Origin: Cereibacter sphaeroides
GTDB taxonomy: Bacteria > Pseudomonadota > Alphaproteobacteria > Rhodobacterales > Rhodobacteraceae
Direction: 5' to 3'
Assembly: GCA_003243455.1 (NCBI GenBank)
Contig: QFQS01000001.1
Location: forward strand, 682,001-746,000
DNA: 64,000 bases
The position numbers were made by a program, and so were the translations under genes. The number at the start of each line of letters is the position of its first letter. Positions within the stretch are counted from its first letter, which is position 1. Positions 35,136 through 42,165 of the stretch are shown here, piece after piece. The notes below the pieces were generated by a model. The model worked only from the letters and a program-made list of their open reading frames with translations, did not search any database and had not been told where the DNA came from.

Positions 35136-36068
35136 TCACACCTGCCGTGCGATCAGCCCCAGCACCGCCGTCAGCAACTGCGCCGCCGTCAGCGCTCCCT
35201 GCCCGCCGATATCCTGCGAGGGCACAAACTCCACCATGTCGAAGGCCGCGATCCGCGCCTTGCCCTGCACCCCGGCCACAAGGTCCAGCACCTGGTTGTA
35301 GCTCAATCCCCCCGCCGTCCGTCCGATCACCGCAGGCATCACCGCCGGGTCCAGCGCGTCGCAATCAAGGCAGATCACCACGTCCGCCCCTTCCGGCACC
35401 AGCGACAGCGCGCGCCCGATCCCGTCCCGCGCCACCTCGCGGCCCGAGACGAACTCGACGCCCCATTTCACCGCATCCTCGACCTCAGAGGCCCGCGCCG
35501 ACCCCATGCCGCGCTGGCCCACCTGGATGATCCGCTCGACATGGCCCATCTCGCTCGCCCGCCGCATGGTCGAGGACAGGCCCCAGTTCTCGCCCTGAAC
35601 CTCATTCCGCCAGTCGATATGCGCGTCGATCTGCAGGATGGTCAGCTTGCGCCCCCGCCCCTCGAAGGCCTGCAGCATCGGAATGGGCAGCGAATCGTCG
35701 CCCCCGATCAGCACCGGCACCGCACCCTGATCCAGAACCTGGCTCACCGCGCCCTTCAACAGCGCCCGGTTCCCCGCCGCATCGCCCGGATCGACCGGCA
35801 GATCGCCGCAATCCACCGCCACAACGTCATTGGGAAACACCGGCCCGCCAAGGTCGAAATTCATGTGGCTCAGGATCGCGCCGTAATCCGTGGCTCCGTT
35901 GCGGATCGCCGCCGGTCCGCCCGCGCAATAGAACCCGACCGATGCATAGGGCGTGCAGCCATCCGCCCCGATCAGCGCGATCTTCGCGCCCAACTTGGCC
36001 AGATCGCCCTTCGGCAGCTCCAGAAAGGTCTCCGCCGCCCCGGCCCCAAGCATGTCACTCAACTTCAT
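35136..36068 (-). CDS. ureohydrolase family protein (agmatinase-like)
   Basis: A 310-residue member of the arginase/agmatinase family, which hydrolyses guanidino compounds to release urea. Metal-site motifs are LQIDAHIDWR and CLDCDALDPAVMPAV. The first motif reads VLIGGDDSLPIP: the usual GGDHS histidine ligand is Asp. Other family segments are GFYCAGGPAAIRNGATDY, GENWGLSSTMRRASE and AAFDMVEFVPSQD. The substrate is uncertain because of the changed ligand. It is transcribed towards fabF. Confidence 0.82.
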   Translation of the reverse strand: MKLSDMLGAGAAETFLELPKGDLAKLGAKIALIGADGCTPYASVGFYCAGGPAAIRNGATDYGAILSHMNFDLGGPVFPNDVVAVDCGDLPVDPGDAAGNRALLKGAVSQVLDQGAVPVLIGGDDSLPIPMLQAFEGRGRKLTILQIDAHIDWRNEVQGENWGLSSTMRRASEMGHVERIIQVGQRGMGSARASEVEDAVKWGVEFVSGREVARDGIGRALSLVPEGADVVICLDCDALDPAVMPAVIGRTAGGLSYNQVLDLVAGVQGKARIAAFDMVEFVPSQDIGGQGALTAAQLLTAVLGLIARQV

Positions 36069-36145
36069 CGCCAGCCCTCACTGCTGTTACCGCAGGCAGA
36101 GTGGGCGGAAAGCGCGACGAGGATCAAGCCGCAGCTCTTTTTCTT

Positions 36146-36173
36146 GCCTGATTTGACCGTCGTCAAATCAGGC
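36146..36173. promoter_or_regulatory. 12-bp perfect inverted repeat upstream of the agmatinase-like gene
   Basis: GCCTGATTTGAC-cgtc-GTCAAATCAGGC, 78 bases before the start of the gene at 36068. The core TTTGAC-N4-GTCAAA looks like an operator for a dimeric regulator. There is no U-tract on either side, so a terminator is less likely. Confidence 0.5.
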
Positions 36174-36269
36174 CGCGCCCACCCGGCGGTCAGGCCCGAC
36201 CTGAGCCCAACCGATACGCAAACGGCGAACCCCTTTCCCTCCGGCTTTCGCCTCCGGGAAATCGGACCG

Positions 36270-36294
36270 GGAAACCTTCCACTGGAAGGTTTCC
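36270..36294. repeat. 11-bp perfect inverted repeat
   Basis: ggaaaccttcc-act-ggaaggtttcc, in the 308-base gap between the agmatinase-like and NIPSNAP genes. It forms a strong hairpin without U-tract. Function unknown. Confidence 0.5.
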
Positions 36295-36319
36295 TTCCGG
36301 CCCTCTGGCGCCCAACCTC

Positions 36320-36379
36320 GTAGGGTGCGTGCTCGCACGCACCACCTCCGGGAAAAGGTGCGTGAAATCACGCACCCTA
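36320..36379. repeat. GTAGGGTGCG-type double-hairpin repeat at the NIPSNAP 3' end
   Basis: The element begins gtagggtgcgtg and ends with the complement cacgcaccctac. Inside are two consecutive hairpins, ggtgcgtgc-tc-gcacgcacc and ggtgcgtg-aaat-cacgcacc. The terminal cta supplies the TAG stop of the NIPSNAP gene. Repeats of this GTAGGGTG type are, to my knowledge, scattered in many proteobacterial genomes. Confidence 0.65.
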
Positions 36380-36676
36380 CACCTTCCGCAAGAGCACCCG
36401 ATCCTCGCGCCGTATGAACTTCCGCTCCAGCGCAAAGGCATAGTTCCGCTGCCCCTGCGCATCGGCCCGCAGCCGCGCGCGGTAAGCCTCGTAATCGGCC
36501 AGCGAGGCGATGTTGTAGATGCCATAGGCCAGCGTGGCCGATCCCTCATGCGGCGCGTAGTAGCCGATCAGGTCGGCGCCACAGTCGGGGATTGCCTCGT
36601 TCCATACACGGGCATAGGCTTCGAAATCGTCCCGCGCATGGGGTTCGATCTCATAGCGGATTATACAGGTCAGCAT
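36377..36676 (-). CDS. NIPSNAP family protein
   Basis: 99 residues from the ATG at 36676: LTCIIRYEIEPHARDDFEAY at the N-terminus, IPDCGADLIGYYAPHEGSAT and a C-terminal FALERKFIRREDR. It is a ferredoxin-like alpha/beta dimeric-barrel fold of the NIPSNAP family. Its role is not known. It is divergent from the ArsR regulator at 36785 and may be its target. Its stop codon lies inside the GTAGGGTGCG repeat. Confidence 0.8.
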   Translation of the reverse strand: MLTCIIRYEIEPHARDDFEAYARVWNEAIPDCGADLIGYYAPHEGSATLAYGIYNIASLADYEAYRARLRADAQGQRNYAFALERKFIRREDRVLLRKV

Positions 36677-36784
36677 CTGGCACCTCCGGATTTTCTGACC
36701 CGCCCCTTCTGCCATATTGACCCGCAGCAATGCTTCGACCACCATCGAAGTGTCAAAGGCGCTAAAGCGCTATAAGAGCAAAGC

Positions 36785-37477
36785 ATGAAAGAGGGTCCAG
36801 ACATATCCCGCCTTGCCGCGCTGATCGGCGACCCGGCGCGCGCGAACATCCTGACCGCCCTGATGGCGGGCAAGGCACTGACGGCGACCGAGCTTGCCGC
36901 CGAGGCCGGGGTGACGGCGCAGACGGCTTCCACCCATCTGGCGCGTCTTGCCGAAGGCGGGCTGGTCACGCCGACCAAACAGGGCCGCCACAAGTATTTC
37001 ACCCTCGCCGACCCCTCGGTCGCCACCGCGCTGGAACAACTCGCCGGCCTCGCGGCCCGGGTGGGCCACCTGCGCCACCAGCCCGGCCCCCGGGACGCAG
37101 GCCTGCGCGCCGCCCGCGTCTGCTACTACCACCTGGCGGGAGAGGCGGGGATTCGCCTGCATTCCAGCATGGTCCACCGGGGTTTCCTGAAAGTCGCCCC
37201 CGACGGCCTGACCCTCACCCCACCGGGCCGGAACTTCCTGACCGGCATCGGCCTGAACCTCACACCCCTCAACAACGCCCGCCCGCCGCTCTGCCGCACC
37301 TGCCTTGATTGGAGCGAACGCCGCGACCACCTCGGCGGCCGCCTCGGCCGTGCGCTCTTGGACCAAATGCAGACCCAGGGCTGGCTCCGCCGCACCCCCG
37401 GCTCAAGGGCGATCGCCTTCACGCCCAAGGGCACGCGCGCTTTTGCCGAAGCCTTTCCGCTGGCTGCGGTTGCGTGA
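36785..37477 (+). CDS. ArsR-family transcriptional regulator
   Basis: 230 residues. An N-terminal winged helix spans residues 5-85 (ISRLAALIGDPARANILTAL, GKALTATELAAEAGVTAQTA, STHLARLAEGGLVTPTKQGR). A C-terminal domain holds RVCYYHLAGEAGIRLHSSMV and LCRTCLDWSERRDHLGGRLG. It lacks the metal-binding CVC of ArsR proper; the Cys pair in CRTC belongs to the C-terminal domain. It is divergent from the NIPSNAP gene over 108 bases, which include cttcg-accaccat-cgaag as a possible operator. Confidence 0.85.
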   Translation: MKEGPDISRLAALIGDPARANILTALMAGKALTATELAAEAGVTAQTASTHLARLAEGGLVTPTKQGRHKYFTLADPSVATALEQLAGLAARVGHLRHQPGPRDAGLRAARVCYYHLAGEAGIRLHSSMVHRGFLKVAPDGLTLTPPGRNFLTGIGLNLTPLNNARPPLCRTCLDWSERRDHLGGRLGRALLDQMQTQGWLRRTPGSRAIAFTPKGTRAFAEAFPLAAVA

Positions 37478-37534
37478 GATCTCGTGTAACCAGAGTTAAA
37501 TTCGGTTAACACAAAACAGATAACACGACTAAAT

Positions 37535-37565
37535 CAATGCATTATATTGCATTGCACGCGTGCAA
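37535..37565. promoter_or_regulatory. overlapping AT-rich palindromes
   Basis: CAATGCA-ttatat-TGCATTG (37535-37554) overlaps the perfect 14-bp palindrome TTGCACGCGTGCAA (37552-37565). They lie in an AT-rich gap between the converging arsR and acpP genes, where no promoter is required. They could be a protein-binding site or the trace of an inserted sequence. Confidence 0.4.
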
Positions 37566-37582
37566 ACCCGCGCGCAAAAACG

Positions 37583-37605
37583 AAAAAGCGCCCCGTGAGG
37601 AGCGC
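37583..37605 (-). terminator. Rho-independent terminator of acpP
   Basis: On the minus strand GCGCTCC, loop tcac, GGGGCGC (7-bp stem with one G-U) followed by TTTTT, 26 bases after the acpP stop. Confidence 0.7.
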
Positions 37606-37630
37606 CCTTCCGTAGCCATGGAACCTGAAA

Positions 37631-37864
37631 TCAGGAGGCTTTGGTGATGAAGCCGACTGCGTCGCCGAAGGTCTGGATGGTTTCGGCCGCGTCGTCGGGG
37701 ATCTCGATTCCGAACTCTTCTTCGAAAGCCATCACCAGCTCGACCGTGTCAAGGCTGTCCGCGCCCAGATCGTCGATGAAAGATGCGTTGTCCGTCACCT
37801 TGTCGGCCTCGACGCCCAGATGCTCGACGACGATCTTCTTCACGCGGTCCGCGATGTCGCTCAT
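37631..37864 (-). CDS. acpP: acyl carrier protein
   Basis: 77 residues: MSDIADRVKKIVVEHLGVEA, the phosphopantetheine-attachment motif DDLGADSLDTVELVMAFEEE (Ser in DSL), and FGIEIPDDAAETIQTFGDAV. It carries acyl chains in fatty-acid synthesis. It is monocistronic here with its own terminator; fabF is separated from it by four inserted genes and repeats. Confidence 0.97.
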   Translation of the reverse strand: MSDIADRVKKIVVEHLGVEADKVTDNASFIDDLGADSLDTVELVMAFEEEFGIEIPDDAAETIQTFGDAVGFITKAS

Positions 37865-38041
37865 TTCAGTCCCTCTCAAAGTGCGGGTCCCCCCGCTTTG
37901 TCTGTCTCTGCCCACCGGGCCGCCAAGGCAACCAGATGGGGGGCCGGAAGCGCCTCTGCAATCCCGACCCGATCTGCGCGCCTATAGCAAGGGGGGATGC
38001 GCAAGGCAAACCCTTTCCCGTGCGCGTCAGTTGCGGGGCGA

Positions 38042-38779
38042 TCAGATCATCGCCATGCCGCCGTTCACGTGCAACACCGCCCCGGTAACGTATCCTGCCT
38101 CAGGTGATGCAAGATACAGCACTGCCGCTGCGATCTCATCCGCTTCACCCATCCGCCCCGCAGGCACCGCGGTCAGGATTCGCGCCTTCTGCTCGTCGTT
38201 CAGCTTGTCCGTCATCGCCGTGGTGATGAACCCAGGCGCCACGCAGTTCACCGTGATCCCGCGCGAGGCAACCTCGGAGGCCAGCGATTTCGACATGCCG
38301 ACCATGCCCGCTTTTGAGGCCGCATAGTTTCCCTGCCCCGGATTGCCGGTGGCCCCCACGACCGACGAGATATTCACGATCCGACCCCAGCGGGCCTTCA
38401 TCATGCCGCGCAGGACACCCCGGCACAGCCGGAAGGTCGAGGTCAGGTTCACGTCAATCACCGACTGCCATTCCTCATCCGACATCCGCATGAACAGGTT
38501 GTCCCGCGTCACCCCTGCATTGTTGACCAGCACATCGACCGATCCCATCGCCTCGACCGCCTGCTTCGGCAAAGCCTCGACCGCCGCCGCATCCGACAGG
38601 TTGCAGGGCAGCACATGAACCCGGCTTCCCAGTTCCGCCGCCAAAGCCTCAAGCGGCTCAACCCGCGTCCCCGAAAGGGCAACGGTCGCCCCCGCCCCAT
38701 GCAGGACCTTGGCAATCGCCCCGCCGATCCCCCCCGAAGCGCCCGTGACCAGCGCCGCTTTTCCCGTCAGATCGAACAT
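38042..38779 (-). CDS. fabG: 3-oxoacyl-ACP reductase
   Basis: A 245-residue short-chain dehydrogenase: TGKAALVTGASGGIGGAIAK (NADPH site), LVNNAGVTRDNLFMRMSDEE, NISSVVGATGNPGQGNYAAS with catalytic Ser/Tyr/Lys (GNYAASKAG), and NCVAPGFITTAMTD. It reduces 3-oxoacyl-ACP. The ATG at 38779 has a better-spaced ribosome site (gaggga) than the in-frame ATG at 38785. Confidence 0.96.
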   Translation of the reverse strand: MFDLTGKAALVTGASGGIGGAIAKVLHGAGATVALSGTRVEPLEALAAELGSRVHVLPCNLSDAAAVEALPKQAVEAMGSVDVLVNNAGVTRDNLFMRMSDEEWQSVIDVNLTSTFRLCRGVLRGMMKARWGRIVNISSVVGATGNPGQGNYAASKAGMVGMSKSLASEVASRGITVNCVAPGFITTAMTDKLNDEQKARILTAVPAGRMGEADEIAAAVLYLASPEAGYVTGAVLHVNGGMAMI

Positions 38780-38909
38780 TTCCATTCCCTCGCCTGTCTC
38801 TGGAAGCTCTCATAGCAAAAATGGTCACGCAAAGACCATCAGGCTTACGCCATCCTTTTGCCAACAACCTCGGATAAACCAGCCTCCGCCCGAAAACGCG
38901 GCTGTGAAC

Positions 38910-39617
38910 ATGGCAATCGAGACGACACATTTTCAGACCGCGACCCCGACATCTGGTGATACAGTTGTCCTCGTATTCCTGGTCGTGGCAGCACTGATCG
39001 CAATCATTCTTTTCTCGACGTCAAAGCAAACCCGCCGGAGGCGCAGTATAGCGGGGCAAACTTCATATCGTCCCAACGCCTGGCGACCCGTCGTCCTGGA
39101 CAACAGTCGGCAATCCCCGCCACCCTCGATGGCCGATCCGCGCGATCAGATGATTGCAATATCCACGATTGGCTTCGAAACCGTGCCGCTTCTGAACCGT
39201 GAAGAAGCGCGCCTTCTTCCCGTTCTCGAAAAGGCAGTTCGCATCCATGGCAATGGCCACCGTGTGATGGCCCAGACCTGTCTTGGCGAACTCATCCGGC
39301 CAAAGGAAGAAAAGGTGGCAACCGGATCAAGAAGTGCAGCCTATGCCTCGATCAACTCCAAACGGCTGGACTTTGCCATCATAAATCGCTTTGGCCATCT
39401 TGTGCTGGCAATTGAATATCAAGGCACCGGCCATCATCAAGGCGGCAAGACATTCATGCGCGATGCCGTCAAGCGCGAGGCAATCCGCAAAGCCGGGGTG
39501 CCCCTATTAGAGGTATCACCCGACTTCATGGCCGAAGAGATTGCGCACCAGATACGCGGCATTCTCCTGCCCGCCTCCTCTCAGCCAGAACGGGAGCCAC
39601 CGCGCGCACCGAGTTGA
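38910..39617 (+). CDS. DUF2726 protein with N-terminal membrane anchor
   Basis: About 235 residues. A transmembrane helix (VVLVFLVVAALIAIILFSTS) lies at residues 18-37, followed by a basic linker. The DUF2726 domain runs from about residue 85: PLLNREEARLLPVLEKAV, RLDFAIINRFGHLVLAIEYQ, and KREAIRKAGVPLLEVSPDF. The D...ExQ...K pattern resembles the PD-(D/E)XK nuclease fold. Whether it is active is unknown. It is the only plus-strand gene between fabG and fabD, so it interrupts the fatty-acid cluster. Confidence 0.8.
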   Translation: MAIETTHFQTATPTSGDTVVLVFLVVAALIAIILFSTSKQTRRRRSIAGQTSYRPNAWRPVVLDNSRQSPPPSMADPRDQMIAISTIGFETVPLLNREEARLLPVLEKAVRIHGNGHRVMAQTCLGELIRPKEEKVATGSRSAAYASINSKRLDFAIINRFGHLVLAIEYQGTGHHQGGKTFMRDAVKREAIRKAGVPLLEVSPDFMAEEIAHQIRGILLPASSQPEREPPRAPS

Positions 39618-39643
39618 CTTCGGGCGAAGTCGGACATTTTGCC

Positions 39644-39662
39644 CTTCACCTTGCCAAAATAA
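39644..39662 (+). repeat. recurrent intergenic motif, copy D
   Basis: The run cttcaccttgccaaaataa lies 27 bases after the DUF2726 stop, in the gap to the convergent fabD end. It closely matches the copies at 6295, 25673 and 30455. Confidence 0.5.
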
Positions 39663-39730
39663 CTTGCGCGGTAGTGAGTGATCAGCCCGTGCAGGGTCGG
39701 CGCAGGGGATGCAAAACCCCGATTGCTCCT

Positions 39731-40663
39731 CTACCCGGCCACTGCCACCTTCACATCCTCCGGCGTCCCGACCGCCTTCGTTGCGATCTCGGGCGCGATG
39801 CGGCGGATCATGCCGGACAGGGCTTTGCCCGCGCCGATCTCCCAGGCTTCGGTCACGCCCTTGGTCTCCATCCACAGCACCGATTCCCGCCAGCGGACCG
39901 AGCCTGTGACCTGATCGACCAGCAGCGCGCGGATCACCTCGGGGTCCGTGACTGCCTCGGCGCGGACGTTGGCGACCAGCGGCACCACGGGCGCGGCGAT
40001 GGCGACGTCTGACAGCGCCTTGGCCATGGCATCGGCAGCGGGCTGCATCAGTGCGCAGTGGAAAGGCGCGCTGACGGGCAACAGGATCGCGCGCTTGGCG
40101 CCCTTGGTCTTGGCAATCTCGACAGCGCGTTCGACGGCGGCCTTGTGGCCCGAAACGACGACCTGCGCCGGGTCGTTGTCGTTGGCCGCCTGACAGACCT
40201 CGTCCTGCGCGGCCTCGGCCGCCACTTCAGCGGCGGCGGCGAAGTCGAGGCCCAGGAGCGCCGCCATGGCGCCGACACCCACCGGCACAGCGGCCTGCAT
40301 TGCCTGACCGCGCAGCCGCAAAAGCCGCGCGGTATCGGACAGCGTCAGCGACCCTGCGGAACACAGCGCGGAATACTCACCCAGCGAATGCCCCGCGACA
40401 TAGGCTGCCGTTCCGACGCCCACGCCCTCTGCCTCCAGCGCCCGCAGCGCGGCGATTGAGGTGGCCATCAGCGCGGGCTGGGCGTTCTGGGTCAGTTGCA
40501 ACTCTTCCGGGGTGCCCTCCCAGATCAGCGCCGACAGCTTCTGCCCCAGCGCCTCGTCCACCTCGTCGAAGACGGCCTTTGCCGCCGGATAGGCTTCGGC
40601 CAGAGCCCGGCCCATGCCGATCGTCTGCGCGCCCTGTCCCGGAAATACGAATGCCCGGCTCAT
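39731..40663 (-). CDS. fabD: malonyl-CoA:ACP transacylase
   Basis: A 310-residue transacylase loading malonyl onto ACP: AFVFPGQGAQTIGMGRALAE, LMATSIAALRALEAEGVG, the nucleophile Ser in VAGHSLGEYSALCSAG, LRLRGQAMQAAVPVGVGAMA, active-site His region PVSAPFHCALMQPA, and WEIGAGKALSGMIRRIAPE. The ATG at 40663 gives the normal N-terminus. It is the first of the fab genes in transcription direction. Confidence 0.97.
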   Translation of the reverse strand: MSRAFVFPGQGAQTIGMGRALAEAYPAAKAVFDEVDEALGQKLSALIWEGTPEELQLTQNAQPALMATSIAALRALEAEGVGVGTAAYVAGHSLGEYSALCSAGSLTLSDTARLLRLRGQAMQAAVPVGVGAMAALLGLDFAAAAEVAAEAAQDEVCQAANDNDPAQVVVSGHKAAVERAVEIAKTKGAKRAILLPVSAPFHCALMQPAADAMAKALSDVAIAAPVVPLVANVRAEAVTDPEVIRALLVDQVTGSVRWRESVLWMETKGVTEAWEIGAGKALSGMIRRIAPEIATKAVGTPEDVKVAVAG

Positions 40664-40805
40664 CTCTGCCCTCCCGCTGATATGTCCGCCCGCATAGCGC
40701 GCGCCGCCGCGCGGTGCAATCGCCGCACAAACCCTGTGCGCGGGCCCGGATTGGGCCAGACCCCCCGCCATGCTAAAGGGCCCGAACCCGAGCAAGGAGT
40801 CCAGG

Positions 40806-41990
40806 ATGGCGCTGCACAACACCAACGAAGCCTATGGAAGCGTCGCGCGAACTTTCCACTGGCTGACCGCGCTGCTGATCCTGACCGCCATTCCCCTGGG
40901 CCTGATCGCCTCGAGGATGCCCTATGATACGGCAGAACAGCTTGCGTCCAAGGCGCAGCTTTTCTCTGTTCACAAGACCATTGGTGTCGCGGCCTTCCTG
41001 ATAGCGCTGTCGCGTATCCTTTGGACCCTGTTCGAACGGCATCTGGCACACCTTCACCCCGAACGGCGGCTGGAGACGGTGCTGGCGGCGCTGGTGCACT
41101 GGGCACTTTACATCTCGATGTTGATGGTGCCGCTGACGGGCTGGATCGGCCACGCCGCGACGACCGGCTTCGCGCCAATCCTCTGGCCGTTCGGCCAGGG
41201 CCTGCCTTTCGTGCCGCAGTCGCCCCGCTTCGCCCTGGTGTTCGAGACGTTGCACTGGGCTTTCACCAAGATCCTGATAGCCTCGGTCATCCTGCATGTG
41301 CTTGGCGCGATCAAACATGCCGTCGTCGATCGCGATGATACCATGGCCCGCATGACCACCGGACGAGTTTCTCCGCTTGCCCCCGCGCGCAAGCCCGGTC
41401 GCGGACCGATGCTGGTCGCTGTGCTGATCTACATTGCTGGCGCGGGACTGGCATGGTCGGTCATACCGCCCGCCGAGGAAAGCGCCCCCGCGCTAGAAGC
41501 CGTCGCCTCGGACTGGAAGGTAACCGAAGGAACACTGGCCATCGGCGTAAAGCAGATGGGGCAGGACGTCGGCGGCAGCTTTGCCGACTGGACGGCCGCG
41601 ATCAGTTTTGACGAGACGCCGGTCGGCGGCAAGAACGGTCGCGTCACCGTCACAATCGCGACGGACAGCCTGACGCTTGGCTCTGTCACCTCACAGGCCA
41701 AGGGAGACGGGTTCTTCGACACCAAGAACCACCCCACCGCGACCTTCGAGGCCGATATCCTGCCGGATGGCGCAACTTACCGAGCCGAGGGAACCCTGAC
41801 CCTGCGCGGCACCGCGGTTCCGGTCACGCTGCCCTTCACGCTGGCGCTGGACGATAACCGCGCCACCATGCACGGCGAGACGACGCTGGACCGCCGCGCC
41901 TTCGGCATCGGCGCGGCCTTTCCCGACGAGCAGAGCGTGGGCTTTCCGGTGACGGTGACGGTCGATCTGACGGCAGAGCGGCAGGAGTAA
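40806..41990 (+). CDS. cytochrome b561 - YceI fusion protein
   Basis: 394 residues. Residues 1-200 are a four-helix cytochrome b561 domain with heme-ligand histidines in RTFHWLTALL, LFSVHKTIGVAAFLIALSRI, VHWALYISMLMVPLTGWIG and LIASVILHVLGAIKHAVVD. After a further helix (residues ~200-220) comes a periplasmic YceI domain (WKVTEGTLAIGVKQMGQDVG to the end). YceI folds bind isoprenoid-like lipids. A role in quinone-linked electron transfer is plausible but not shown. Divergent from fabD. Confidence 0.88.
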   Translation: MALHNTNEAYGSVARTFHWLTALLILTAIPLGLIASRMPYDTAEQLASKAQLFSVHKTIGVAAFLIALSRILWTLFERHLAHLHPERRLETVLAALVHWALYISMLMVPLTGWIGHAATTGFAPILWPFGQGLPFVPQSPRFALVFETLHWAFTKILIASVILHVLGAIKHAVVDRDDTMARMTTGRVSPLAPARKPGRGPMLVAVLIYIAGAGLAWSVIPPAEESAPALEAVASDWKVTEGTLAIGVKQMGQDVGGSFADWTAAISFDETPVGGKNGRVTVTIATDSLTLGSVTSQAKGDGFFDTKNHPTATFEADILPDGATYRAEGTLTLRGTAVPVTLPFTLALDDNRATMHGETTLDRRAFGIGAAFPDEQSVGFPVTVTVDLTAERQE

Positions 41991-42098
41991 CTCACGACAG
42001 AGGGCAGCGCACGGCCGCGGGTGGGCGCCACGGCACATCAGGTCGTCACTTTATGGCGCCAATACTGCCAACGGTCAGCCCTGCTGTGAGGCTGAAGA

Positions 42099-42128
42099 AG
42101 CGCCCGCCCTTGGGGGCGGTCGGGCGCT
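42099..42128. terminator. GC-rich hairpin between convergent genes, possible bidirectional terminator
   Basis: agcgcccg (42099-42106) pairs with cgggcgct (42121-42128); a further ccgccc/gggcgg pairing lies inside. It sits between the b561-YceI gene and the SulP gene 3' end. There is no clear U-tract on either strand. Confidence 0.45.
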
Positions 42129-42165
42129 ACCCGGCGGCGCTTACGCGCCTTGTTCCGGGCAAGGG

